A stretch of 64,000 nucleotides of DNA from Galeruca laticollis (lineage: Eukaryota > Arthropoda > Insecta > Coleoptera > Chrysomelidae): positions 140,515,423-140,579,422 of the forward strand of contig OY998181.1 of the NCBI GenBank assembly GCA_963921935.1. The letters run 5' to 3'. Below are positions 33,911 to 45,088 of the stretch, piece by piece (the first letter of the stretch is position 1; every line of letters begins with the position of its first letter). Below the pieces are notes generated by a model. The model was not told the origin of the DNA. It searched no databases and was given only the letters and a program-made list of their open reading frames with translations. Made by a program: the position numbers and the translations under genes.

Positions 33911-34897
33911 ATGCCGCTCAGAATTCAAGAACTTGAAGCTCTCTCGGGTGACACTCAACTCCCAGCTATATATGTAAATATAGGGAAATACTCCAAGCCC
34001 CTCACATCACTTGAGAGCACATCATCCTGTATGGCAGCACTGCTGGGCATTGCCCCCCCCCCCGGAACTTACTCGGAATTGAAGGAAATTAGTCCCGACA
34101 CAGGGACGGCAAGGGATGAGGCAAAGAAGAGGAATGTCGCATTCACCGCCATGTGCGGATTTTGTGTTCTAGCGAAGCCGCTGACAATGAATCCATCCAA
34201 TGCTCCTTACTTGTCCGCTAGGTGGAAGGCGTACTGCGTTACTGGAGGCCTACCTCAGGAGGACTTCCTGACCCAGGAACGGATGAAGGCGATTGTGGAG
34301 TTTCAAACATGGGCCAATGCCAATGCCAACCTTAGAAAGGCATGGGTTGAAGCTCTGATTCAGAAGCCGGAGATCAACAATAAGGGCATTCGAGATCAGA
34401 TCCTCATAGTTTGGAGAGGTCACGGGCTTAAGTCTTGAGAACTGATGTATCAATTTGTTCAAACTCCGTCTCTTGCATTGGCCATTCCTGTAGTCCACGA
34501 ACAGGCCCTGCGCTTCAAGAGGAACTGGGAGGAGTTCACTAAGCGAGCCAACTACGACCTGGCCATAGTCCTTGATTTAGATATGTCGGCCCTCCGTCAC
34601 GCGCTGTACTCAGACCTTTATTATTGCGCCATGTACCGTGCCGTGTTAACAGGCGCCGTAGGCAATAAGGGTCAATATAAGATAAGCTCTGTAACGACCA
34701 AAACTCCTACGAATCATCTAGAGAAGTTGTCCAAACCCATCTTGGCTAAGACGTCTCAGGACTCCGACCAAATAGTAGCGCGGTTGGCTGAATTAGGATT
34801 GGGAGTGAACAAACGGGATCTCCAAAAAAGAGGAAAGGAAGAAGACTCCGACACAGAGGACGAAGGAGCAAAGCGGCCCAATCGAGGAGGCAGATAA
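33911..34897 (+). pseudogene. Unknown ORF at 5' end of LINE unit; nucleoprotein-like or atypical ORF1
   Basis: One frame of 328 codons with a single TGA at 34436-34438. It is largely globular with a helical middle and an acidic-basic C-terminal tail (KEEDSDTEDEGAKRPNRGGR). There is no CCHC knuckle, RRM, coiled coil or esterase motif, so it does not look like a usual LINE ORF1. Its compact mRNA-like layout (97-base leader, 36-base trailer, ATTAAG then A-run) and its GC content, well above ORF2, set it apart. The ATTAAGAAAAA ending resembles transcription-end signals of mononegaviruses, and the protein has the size and character of a viral nucleoprotein. I cannot name a virus. The alternative is a genuine, lineage-specific ORF1. 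Confidence 0.55.
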
Positions 34898-34927
34898 ACC
34901 AAGCACTCCAGAATGGCAAGCACAGAG

Positions 34928-34946
34928 ATTAAGAAAAAAAAAAAAA
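34928..34946 (+). terminator. ATTAAG plus 13-A tract at ORF/LINE junction
   Basis: The sequence ATTAAG followed by 13 A lies 31 bases after the first ORF's stop and 47 bases before LINE ORF2. It marks the compositional break. It is either the 3' end of a polyadenylated foreign RNA captured by template switching or simply an A-rich spacer. Confidence 0.4.
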
Positions 34947-34993
34947 ACTCTTTGACGATCTTAAAAAAAATTTAAATCATATTCTTTCCAACC

Positions 34994-37900
34994 ATGAATA
35001 AAATTAATGTTGTGCAGTGGAACGCCAGGTCCATTGTACACAATAAAGGTCACTTTGAGAAATATATTTTTGAAAATCATATTAATATAGCACTTTTAAG
35101 TGAGACTTGGTTAAAAGGCGACAATAATGTAATTCACTTTACAGATTTCGACATATTTCGGAAAGATAGAGATAATGGATACGGTGGTGTGGCCATTTTA
35201 ATCAAAAAAAATATTCAAATTATTGACTTTCCCAAATTCTATAAAATACGCTCTGTAGAGTGCGTCGCAGTCTCAGTAAAATTTAAAAATAGGAAAAAAC
35301 TGAACATATATTCAATATATGCCAAACCTAATCTGAATATTTCAGAAAATGAATGGAAAACCTTTTTCGATAGTCTAAAAAAACCCTTTCTAGTGGGAGG
35401 AGATTTTAATTGCCACCACAGCGCGTGAGGTTGTGACCAGAATGATAGGGCTGGCGATAGCTTGTTGGAAGCTATAGAAGAATCACAACTCAGTTTTCTA
35501 AATGACGGTACAGAAACTTTAATAACTGGACCTTACAACAAAAATAAATCCGCGATAGATTTAACAATCTGTTCCAATGATATATCGTCTACATTTGACT
35601 GGCAAGTAAAACTAATATCTTTAGGATCTGATCATTTCCCAATCCAAATATCTTTTGAGTTAGAGCCAACAGTTAGTAATAAGGGAAGAGTAAGATGGAA
35701 CTTAAATCATGCTAACTGGGATACATTTTCTTCTTCGTTTGTTAACGAAAATGAAGAATTAAATTTTGTGGAAAATGCCTACACCACTTTTGTTGAAAAA
35801 CTAATTAATGTTTGTAATATATCAATTCCGAAGAAGAAAAGGTTAACCAACAGTAAATTTAACAAAAAATGGTGGAATTCAGAGTGTGATCTTGCAATAA
35901 AGAACCAGAAAGATGCCTTTTTACTTTATAAACAAAATTCAAATTATGAAAATTATTTAAATTATCAGAAAGCAGAAGCCCATAAAAAGAAAGTAATTTT
36001 AAAAAGTAAAAGAGCCTCTTGGATAGAATATTGTAATAAGTTAAACAGAAATACACCTATCACTGAGATATGGCAACAAGTTAAAAAAATTAAGAATGTA
36101 TATAATTCTTCAAAAAATATAGTTGTTAACGACGTATGGTCTGAAAAGTTTCTTGATAAGTTAGCTCCACCCTGGGTTTCACCAAATTCATTTGATCACA
36201 CTGGTAATGTAGGTGATGTAAGTTATCTATCTAAAATATTCGAAATATGGGAGTTAGATGTTTGTCTAAAAAATCACAAAAACACAGCCCCAGGGATGGA
36301 TAGCATACATTATATTATGTTATATTATTTACCTACACAACAAAAAATGTATCTGTTGAATTTAATTAATCAAATTTGGATTACTGGTAAGTATCCGGAT
36401 GATTGGAAAGAATATATTATTATTCCGATACTAAAACCGAACAGAGATCCGGAATCCCCCGATTCCTATAGAGGTATATCATTGGGTTCTTGTATTCTTA
36501 AAACACTCGAAAGAATGATTAAAAGGAGATTGGAAAATTGGTTGGAAAAAAATAAATTGATCTCAGAAACTCAGTATGGATTCAGAAAATCAAGATCCAC
36601 GTTAGAAAATATCGCAAATTTAGTTTTGAACATTAATTTATCATTTTCAAAACAAAAATCGTTAATATCGATGTTCCTAGATATAGAAAGTGCCTATGAT
36701 AATGTAAAATTAAACATTCTTTACGAACAAATGGAAAAAATTGGACTTCCAGTTGAATTCAATAATAAAGTAGTATCAATTTACACAAACAGAAAAATAT
36801 TTCTACAGGTAAATAACGAAATAGTAGGAAATAGAATTTCTAATATAGGTTTACCACAAGGAAGTATTTTGAGTCCAATCTTATACTTAATATATACATT
36901 TGATTTACACTCCAGTATTTCGCACGAAGGAAAGATTCTGCAATTCGCAGATGACGTTTGTCTCTATTCAGAAGAATTGGAAATTTCACAAGGTATAACT
37001 GCCATGAATACATTATATCAACAAATAGAAAGATATTGTTTTAATAAAGGGTTAACTATCTCAGTTAAAAAAACGCAAACGTGTATATTCTCCAAAAAAC
37101 ATAATATAACGAGTCAAATATTATTAAATAATACTAATTTTGACGTACAGTCGACAGTAAAATATTTAGGGGTAGTATTAGATAGAAAGATGTTATGGAA
37201 AGAACATATTCAACATATTGTAACAAAAGCAGATAAAGGACTCAATAAATTAAGATCCGTGTGCCATACCAAGTGGGGTTCTGAACCAAATATTTCACTT
37301 ATGCTATATAAATCCTTCATCAGATCAATTATAGATTATGGATCCATTTTCTATTCTCAAGCTGCCGAAACTCATTTGAAAAAGTTGGACAGAATAATTA
37401 ATAAATCACTTCGTCTGTGTTTAGGAGCTATGAAAAGCACTCCGATATCAAACCTAGCTGTAGAATGTACAGAACCACCATTAAATCTCAGAAGAGAGTA
37501 CCTTATAGACAAATTTCTGCTAAAACTCATTTCAAAAAATAGTAACATATTAATGAAAATTTACGAATTATCTATACAAGATCTGATTGCAAATTATTGG
37601 AAAAAGAAAAATACGATACCGTTAGTATCCTCATACACAGATAAAAAAAATCTACAGGAAGACATTTACATCTCGAATAAATTACCATACTACTCTGTAA
37701 ATTGGAAAGATATTAAACCTGCGAATGTGTATTATCTAAGAGATTACTCTAATTTCCCATTTGCAATAAGAAATAGTATGTTCCTATATGATGTTGAAGA
37801 GTTTTTCCCTGAACATTATTTTATTTTTACAGACGCATCAAAAAATCAAATAAATGTTTCAGCAGCACTGTATGATCCGAAGAAAGGGAAGTCTTTAGGA

Positions 37901-38704
37901 ATAAGAATAAACAACAAACTATCAATATTCTCAGCTGAACTAATTGCGATTCTAGAAGCACTTAAATATATCAATTCTTTAGAGGAAATAATGGACATAT
38001 ATACTATATTTTCGGACTCCAAAAGTGCAATTGTTTCGATCCAAAACATCACAAAAACATTTAAAGGAAGTATCACTTACATAGTAGTCGAAATTATACA
38101 ACTTATTTCCAATTTGTCATCCAGAGGAATAAGTATTTCATTATGTTGGATTAAGGCACATTGTGGAATAAACTATAATGAAATAGTCGATGAAGCTGCA
38201 AAAAACTACAGAGAATATATGTATAATGGGGAATATAAATGTCCGGTGGAAGATCTTTATCCATTGATCAAGAAAAGTGTAATGCAGAAATGGCAACAAT
38301 TATATAATACATCCCAGAAAGGTCTTTACTATAAAACTATTCAACCAACTATACAACACGAACCTTGGTTCAAGAGAACAAATTTCCATAAAAAAGCTAT
38401 ATCAACAATTTGCAGAATTCGATTTAATCATTGTTTAACACCTGTTTATAAACATAAAATGAAACTGTCAGATAGTTATATGTGTGAATGTGGAGAAGAA
38501 GGATCTCTGGAACACATAATATGGAACTGTAAGTTAAATGAGGATAAAAATTCAAAATTCTTAGATGTTGTGTATAATTATATTTACTCTTCAAGAATTA
38601 AATTGGTAAGACCATTTAACTTACAGCAATTAGTACAATCATCGGATATATTTATTTATAATTTATTGTATAAACACGTTGTTAATTGTAACATATCATT
38701 GTAA
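34994..38704 (+). pseudogene. LINE ORF2: APE endonuclease, reverse transcriptase, RNase H
   Basis: A near-complete ORF of about 1236 codons, broken only by TGA at 35426-35428, where the endonuclease family has Trp (after NCHHSA). The endonuclease shows VVQWNARSI at the N-terminus, LLSETWL, GYGGVAILI, GGDFNCHH and LGSDHFPI. The RT has NTAPGMDSI, YRGISLGSCILKTLERM, YGFRKSRSTLENI, MFLDIESAYDNV, GLPQGSILSPILY and the FADD catalytic box. RNase H shows FTDASKNQ, SAELIAILEAL, FSDSKSA and WIKAHCGINYNEIVDEAA. A Cys/His motif (CECGEEGSLEHIIWNC) ends the protein. This is an I/Loa-type element by domain order. With one nonsense change it is among the youngest TEs in the window. It is homologous to the truncated copy at 2546-5246. 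Confidence 0.93.
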
Positions 38705-38815
38705 GTAATCCTATGTTTTATCCCAACTGTAACCCTTTCTATCCGAGGCCCTTTCAGTGATGTATTAAAAACGCTTTGATAGGCCCCTAAGCGTGGCATG
38801 TGTCCTTGTCTAATC

Positions 38816-39186
38816 CAAAAAAAAAATAAAAAAAAAATAAAAATAATAAAAAAAAATATGTACTTATATATATATGTATATATATCTATAAAAAATAGAA
38901 GAAAAATAAAATAAATAAATAAAATAATAAAAAAAATAAAAAAATAAAAAAATTAAAATAAAAAAAAACCTGAAAAGACAAAATATATAAATGAGAAAAA
39001 AAATAAAATTATAAGTTATATTACTATATATGTAGTTAGTATATTGTACAATAGATCATAGAAAAAAAATTGGTTGGGATTCCTACTTACTCTTCTGTAA
39101 TAATTTAATTAAAACATATTCGGCTAATGGATTCGTTCCCTGGTCATAAACAAAACAAAACAAAACAAAAAAAAAAAAAAAAAAAA
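38816..39186 (+). repeat. A-rich tract and tail of LINE unit
   Basis: 38816-39010 is almost wholly A with TA and TAA words, followed by about 110 bases of 3'-end sequence and a (CAAAA)n plus poly-A tail at 39150-39186. The right target duplication follows immediately. Confidence 0.85.
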
Positions 39187-39216
39187 AACTAAATCTATTT
39201 AATATATAGCTTTTTT

Positions 39217-39929
39217 TTAAATTATTTGTTCTATTGGCAAAACAAAAACACGATTGAGTGCTCGTCTTATTTCACTACCGCGCACCTTGAGTGTCACTAC
39301 CCTGGTTATCCCATCTGGACCTGGATGCATAGCTGTGATACGTCCAAGGGGCCATTGAAGTGGAGGAGACTTGTCATCCTTAACCAAGACCATTGATCCC
39401 ACCTTTAACATTTGGTGGCAGTTACTTTTCCATTTTTGTCTCATCTGCAGCTCGTTCAGGTACTCTAGCTGCCATCTAGACCATAGCTGTTGGACCATCA
39501 ATTGTATCGACTGCTATTTGTCAAGACGGTTCTCAGGAACATGGGTGATATCAATCTCTGGCAGCATTGTTAAAGTGCGTCCAATTAAAAAGTGGGCTGG
39601 TGTCAAGGCCGTGTTATCATCAGGATCGCTAGACATAGCGCAAAGCGGTCGAGAATTCAAAATACCCTCTACCTGATGCAACAATGTACAGAATTCTTCA
39701 AATGCCATAGATTTACAATCAATTACCCTTTTTAAGTGAGACTTTACACTATTTATTCCTGACTCCCTTAAACCCCCAAATGTAGGAGAACTCGCAGGAT
39801 TAAAATGCCATTTAATTTTTTCTGCCAGAAGACATTGATATATATCTTCAGAATAACTCTCTAAAAATTCGTAAATAACATTCAGTTCTTTGTTTGCACC
39901 TATATAATTCGAGCCGTTATCAGAATAAA
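39217..39929 (-). pseudogene. BEL/Pao pol C-terminus (integrase end and DUF5641)
   Basis: Reads on the minus strand from about 39921: SDNGSNYIGANKELN (integrase core), CLLAEKIKWHFNPASSPTFG, GLRESGINSVKSHLKRVI, then FCTLLHQVEGILNSRPLCAM, TPAHFLIGRTL, then the C-terminal DUF5641-like block WSRWQLEYLNELQMRQKW, VLVKDDKSPPLQWPLGRI and RALNRVFVLPIEQII, stop at 39217. A TAG-type break occurs at about 39514. All of gag, protease, RT, RNase H and the first half of integrase are missing: the integrase starts directly at the edge of an LTR copy at 39930. It is the remnant of the element whose 3' LTR is 33495-33799. Confidence 0.88.
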
Positions 39930-40053
39930 TGTATACATTAACAACAGAGGGATGTCAAATGTGACAATGATTCAACGAGAGCTTGAATAAACAGAGGGTG
40001 ACAGGCAATTGCAGCGTTGTCACGTATAACTTAAATATTATGTATAAACAGTA
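39930..40053 (-). repeat. Truncated second BEL LTR copy
   Basis: Matches the first 124 bases or so of 33495-33799, then diverges after TATGTATAAACA. It joins integrase coding sequence directly, so an internal deletion removed the primer-binding site and most of the element, and a further break removed the rest of this LTR. Confidence 0.75.
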
Positions 40054-40217
40054 TGTACATATTACACATTGTTATTGTTGAAGCTATTACTTTAGTACTC
40101 AGTATATATTAGTACTTAAAATGAATCTGTTTTTCAAATGAAACTGAAACTTGTCTAATAAATTATAATGTCCAATAAATAAGGTGAAAGGCGTTTCAAA
40201 TAATAATAATCTATAAA

Positions 40218-41085
40218 TTACTTAATGTAAAACAAAAATATTTTTTTATTAATATGAATTATAATAATACCGTCTTCGTTATAGTCATCATCGATTTCTT
40301 CGTGGTAAGGATCATTTAATTCTAAACATATATTATGTAATACACAACATGTGTCTATAATTTTGCAAGTTGTAATTGGATCATAATGGAGCATATGATG
40401 TTTAAACAAACAGCAGAACCTCATTTTTAGAACCCCATTGTACCTTTCTATAGTGGACCTAATTGTTTTGTGTGCTGCATTGTAATGGAATTCTAGACTA
40501 TATGGATTGGGTTCCGGTGTTATAGGGGTTAACAACCAACTTCCTTAAATCATATCCAGAATCACCTTAAAATATGAACGAATTAAACATTAATTGCAAG
40601 CAATATGTTCCTGTGTTATTAAATATATTATAACTCCACATCTCCAATATTAAGCGCATAACTGAAAATAATTCCATTGAATAAGAAGGTTTACAACATA
40701 AGAACTTATGCAAACAAAATATTAACATAGTTAAATATATTCTGACAAATATTATTAATAATCTAAAACATTTGACTTGCCCAATAAAAAGTAGTCTGTA
40801 TGTCCAGCTTCATGTAAATTTTGTAGAGCATTTGATAAATTGCAATTGCATGATTACTTCCAGGATATTTTGCACATACATTCAAAATTTTCAGCTTATG
40901 TGAAAAGTAGCTATCTACAAGAATTAACATAAATGACTCACCAACTGCACATTTATAGAATGATATCCCTTTCTATTAACATATAGATGCTCTGGAAAAT
41001 TGGCATCATTAATTTTTGGAGGAAATAGAGCAACATGAGTGTAGTCAATGCATCCAATTACCCCAGGTACATTATATTTTAAAAA
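40218..41085 (-). pseudogene. Harbinger transposase (second HARBI1-type family)
   Basis: Minus-strand exons. About 41085-40940: KYNVPGVIGCIDYTHVALFP and VNRKGYHSINVQL before a GTGAGT donor. 40930-40770: SYFSHKLKILNVCAKYPGSN. 40550-40218: GDSGYDLRK, then a one-base shift, then TPITPEPNPYSLEFHYNAAH, RSTIERYNGVLKMRFCCLFK and IIDTCCVLHNICLEL. Order and spacing fit HARBI1: first catalytic Asp in CIDYTHV, second near KILNV, third in the GDSGY region, then the conserved C-terminal IER and LHNIC. The N-terminus is not resolved. It probably belongs with the Myb/SANT gene at 32193-33022, the BEL element having landed between them. Confidence 0.8.
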
Positions 41086-41089
41086 GTAC

Positions 41090-43137
41090 CTGAAACATCA
41101 ATCACATATTGAATACCTAGTAGCTACATATTTGTAGTCAGTTTATATAAATAAAAAGTAAAACAGTTCTTACTACTAGATCGGGATTCAAGTCTGTAGT
41201 TTTTACAGGTTAGTCCAGATATATTCTTACTGTGTTTGTAACGTTTTTAATTTTTTTATATTCGAATTTATTTCCCAGTGTGGCCCTGTGTAACAAAATT
41301 TTCTTCGGACTGTGTAAAAGATCGTTTCATGCTACCAATAAATATAAAATTACCGGAGTATAATACATCTTTGAACGCCGAAAAAGGTTTATTACGGCTC
41401 AATCGGGATTCTCAATTGAACGAAATGACAATTGAATGTATTTATAATACCGCCCTTAAAAGGATTATGATGGGGACACAATAGTTTTAGAATTACCTTC
41501 AGAGAACGAAAAGTACCTTTTTTGAAATTCTCGGTAGACAGTGAATACACAATTCACCGCCCGATTCGTTTTATATGGCTGTTATATGGCTTTTTAGAAC
41601 TAATTTTACAGTTATTTTTCGAAAATAATTTCAAAGAGAAGGCTATCCATCCCCAAAAATCTCGTCACGAGGGCAGTGAGCAACCGATTCTCAACGCAAG
41701 TAGTTGAAAAACTTCTTGTAGTGTTAGCGTGAATTATCGTTCATTATTTAGTGCCGTTATCGAGATAGACTCTACGAAAATTATTTGAGCGAAGCAGTGA
41801 TGATTTTCTTGGCTATTAAGATTAAATTATCGTATAATACCAAGGTATCGGTATTTACTGTGTTCATAGTCGAATTAAATTTACCGGAGTATATGTTTAT
41901 AGTGATTATTACCTTCATTAGACTACCGAAGATTTCCGAGTGTCTGTAATCTGTTCCTTCACGCGGTGAGGGTAGCTTACTTATTACAAGTGTTATCATA
42001 AGTTTTTTAATCGACCTAATCGAGAAACCACGCCTCTGGCGTTGTTGCAAGTATCTTCACTTGAGTAATAATTTGGTGATTGGATGGAAACAATTGGACT
42101 CAGGTATCGTTTATGATTATTTAGTATCTCTCCTACCTGGAGTAATCGCACCCGTTCTTAGTCAATGGTGGAAAGATTAATTTAGTGTCACGCTATTCCT
42201 CTAACGAAAGAACTATACGGTCAGAACTATTTTATTACAATAACGAGTGTATTGATTACTAATATTGCCATTGTTTTAGAGAACCTTTGTTTATGTTTTA
42301 TAGTATAATCGTTAGGAAATTCGGCGTACGTCAAATCTAGACTGTTATTTTCCCGATATTGACATAACTTTCACAAAGCCTTTGTTTTTTTTGTTTTCAA
42401 GTAATTTAATAATATAATATACTACATTTTCTTTTTTAAATAAACGGATGATAATTTCGTTTATAAACTAATTTTTTTAGTTCGCAAACTCTGCGACATT
42501 GATCATTTGTGTATGTATATGATTTGTATATTTGTTGTTGTTTATGTATATATTAATTTTGTTTGCGGTACCAGTTTATGCATGAACCCATCTTGTAAAT
42601 ATTTTTGATGTTTCGTTCACTGACGCTGGTAAAACCTGTTAATAAACTGGTTAACCTAATAAAACGCGTTTTAGTGAGTACTTCCCTAACCTCCACAGAT
42701 ACAATACCAAAAATACCTCACTTTTTATAATTTCTCTCGTTTATCGCAGTTTTTGGTATTTTTCCTGATAATTAAAATTTCTGGCGCCCTCTAACTACCT
42801 TTCCGATTGCTTAACGTTCCGCAAATAAACCCACGACCCTTAGCTCTCCAACCAAAACAAGAGTGCCGTTCGCATACGTCCGGTATTGTTCCCAATAAAA
42901 TCGCTATCTTGGTCCCATCCATGGAAACTTGGAAAAAATTGATACCGAACAATTAAGACGGTAACACATTGGCTCCTAACAACGTGAGGCTTTGATCATT
43001 TATTTCCGTGTCGAAAATTTGTATTCTGTTGCAAAAATTTTAATCCCGTGTCTGTGGAAGTACAGGAGACTCACGTAATTTCCGAAATCATAGTCAAGTA
43101 AAGTTTAACGGTTAAAGATAGATAATATCGTTTAATT
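41090..43137. other. Noncoding; leader and probable LTR of gypsy element
   Basis: No convincing protein. TGGCGCCCTCTAACT at 42782 looks like a tRNA primer-binding site, so the sequence to its left is likely the 5' LTR and 42782-43137 the leader before gag. The LTR's left end was not found. The same TGGCGCC word followed by a similar stretch occurs at 57957. Confidence 0.5.
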
Positions 43138-44482
43138 TTGTCAAATATGGATCGTTTTGAAGTCAATCACCTACTCGTAGAAGAAGTAAACTATGAGTTG
43201 GCGATAAGAAGCATTTTTACGGAACGTCCCTTAGCGGATAAACGTAAAATGCTAAAGAAAATTATCGATAAAGAAAAAGATGCGTTCGGCTGTAAAATTG
43301 ATTTATCGGCTTACTCTACGTCCTATAATGAAGAAATTGATGAGATAATGAAAACAATTGAGTCCATTACCGCGCAAATATCAGATTTCGAAGGAACAAA
43401 TAATGACTCGGTATACAAAAGACTATCGTCGAGAATCGCTCATCTATCTGGTCGTGCAGATAGACTAAGAACTGATATTACCGACCCGCTTAAAATTAAA
43501 AGTAAAAATGAACTCCGCGCAACATGTTTAATGTTAGAAGAAGATTTATCGTCCCGTCTATTACCGACAAGCTCGCATGACGACGCCGCCTCAACGACAT
43601 CGTCTGTACCGGTAATAAATGTCGCCGCGCCGAGTGTGACCTATGTCAATAAACATTGCCTTGCTGATTGGAATGTGAAGTTTAACGGAGAATCCAAACA
43701 GGTTTTCCCATTTCTAGAAAGAATCGACGAACTTTGCGAATCCCGTTCCGTAGACAAACCCACTTTGTTTAAATCAATTACCGAACTACTTAACGGTGAC
43801 GCGCAGGTTTGGTTTCGTAGTGCCCGCAAAGACATTCCTGACTGGGATAGTTTTGTCCGCGAAATTAAAATTAATTTCTTACCTCCCCATTACGACGACG
43901 AAGTTTGGGAAAAAATAAAGTCGAGACCCCAGAAAAAATCTGTATCAGCTCTTATCTTTTCGGCCCATTTAGATGTTTTGTTCAACCGATTAACGAATAC
44001 TTCCGCTGAGGCTACCAAAGTCCGGTATCTCAGAAAAAATATTTTGCCGGAATATAGTCAACAGCTGGCTCTTCATGATATCGCTAGTGTTTCGCAACTG
44101 ATCTCGCTCTGTAGGAAACTCGAGGAAAATAACCCCACTATCGCTCCCTCTTCTACCCCAAAAGTTTGTTCCTGTCAATCCCACGAGCAGGCTACTCATT
44201 CAAATAATTCAAGGTCGTCTAAATCACCTCCGGAAAATATTGCTACCCCCCGGAAAAAAAGAAAGTTACCTTTTCTCCTCGTTTTTCTTCGTCTCAACCC
44301 TCTTCATATCGTCCCCTTTCTACCGCAAAGAGTTCCGCCGAGAGCGCAATTAAGTGTTGGAACTGTGTTCAACCCGGACACACCTTTTCAGCATGTACCC
44401 AGTTCCGAAAGCTGTTTTGCTACCGATGTGGACATCAAGGAGTTACTATCTCCAAATGTCCGAATTGTTCAAAAAACTAATT
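43138..44482 (+). pseudogene. Ty3/gypsy gag with two CCHC knuckles after a frameshift
   Basis: Gag packages the element RNA. From 43138 a clean frame gives a helical N-terminal part and the retrotransposon gag domain: WNVKFNGESKQVFPFLERID, LLNGDAQVWFRSARK, WDSFVREIKINFLPPHYDDE and VRYLRKNILPEYSQQL. The frame then fails at about 44240-44340; in another frame CWNCVQPGHTFSAC (44355-44396) and CYRCGHQGVTISKC are two C-x2-C-x4-H-x4-C knuckles, followed by a stop near 44480. The first-frame extension to 44571 is therefore spurious. Confidence 0.85.
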
Positions 44483-44710
44483 CCGAGAGGACGCTCTACC
44501 GGTCGGCGTTTCCTCTCTACCGATCCGTTCGAAAAAATCAATTACCGGAACAATTCAGTTTTGAAATTTAATCAAATTTCCCCCGTTCCTTCCGTATCTT
44601 CTATAAATACCGTAATTCGTCCTGTAGAAACGTCATGGTCACAATGGCTCGAACAAATCAAGATATTTTACCGCACCCCATCGAAGACTTCTATAATTTC
44701 CCCCCCGAGT

Positions 44711-45088
44711 TCACTTGCCCTGGCAGACGAACCCACTAAGGATAAAATTTCGCCCATTCTCTTTCAGAAATCTTCGGACAACAGACCGTATGTTGAAATA
44801 AAAATTTTCAATCGCGTTTTTCTTGTTCTTATCGATACCGGTTGTACCACCACAGTTGTCGGCCGCGATGGCATACCGTTTCTCGAATCCAATAACTTGG
44901 AAATCCATTATTCCTCCCATAAAAATGTGGCATTGGCCGGTGGGACCCATATTGAAGTCGTTGGAATGGTTGACCTACCGGTTGAGGCTAATGACAATTT
45001 CCATGTCATTAAAGCACTCGTCGTCCCGTCTCTCCCAGTTTCTTTCATTGTCGGCAATGATTTTGACGACAATTTTCGATTATTTTGA
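44711..45088 (+). pseudogene. gypsy aspartic protease
   Basis: RPYVEIKIFNRVFLVLIDTG at about 44781-44840 contains the D-T-G active site followed by CTTTVVGRDG. VALAGGTHIEVVGMV and VPSLPVSFIVGNDF complete the retropepsin fold. It is in a different frame from both the gag and the knuckle region, consistent with decay. A frame change near 45085 leads into the RT part. Confidence 0.82.

Larger units (their letters stand above)
33814..39186 (+). mobile_element. LINE unit with 13-bp TSD; 5' third is a distinct, GC-richer ORF segment
   Basis: Bounded by AACTAAATCTATT copies at 33801-33813 and 39187-39199. From left to right: 97 bases of leader, an unknown ORF (33911-34897), about 36 bases, ATTAAG plus a run of 13 A (34934-34946), about 47 bases, LINE ORF2 (34994-38704), 3' UTR, a long A-rich tract (38816-39010), and a final (CAAAA)n/A tail. 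GC is near one half in the first ORF and about one third in ORF2, with the change at the A-run. It disrupted the BEL element between its pol stop and 3' LTR. Confidence 0.82.

Noticed and set aside
41278..41707. Two short open frames before the gypsy
   Set aside because: They lie in the probable LTR, lack motifs and are not in gag frame.
44482..44571. Gag frame extension past the zinc knuckles
   Set aside because: The true knuckles are in another frame; this tail is read-through after a frameshift.
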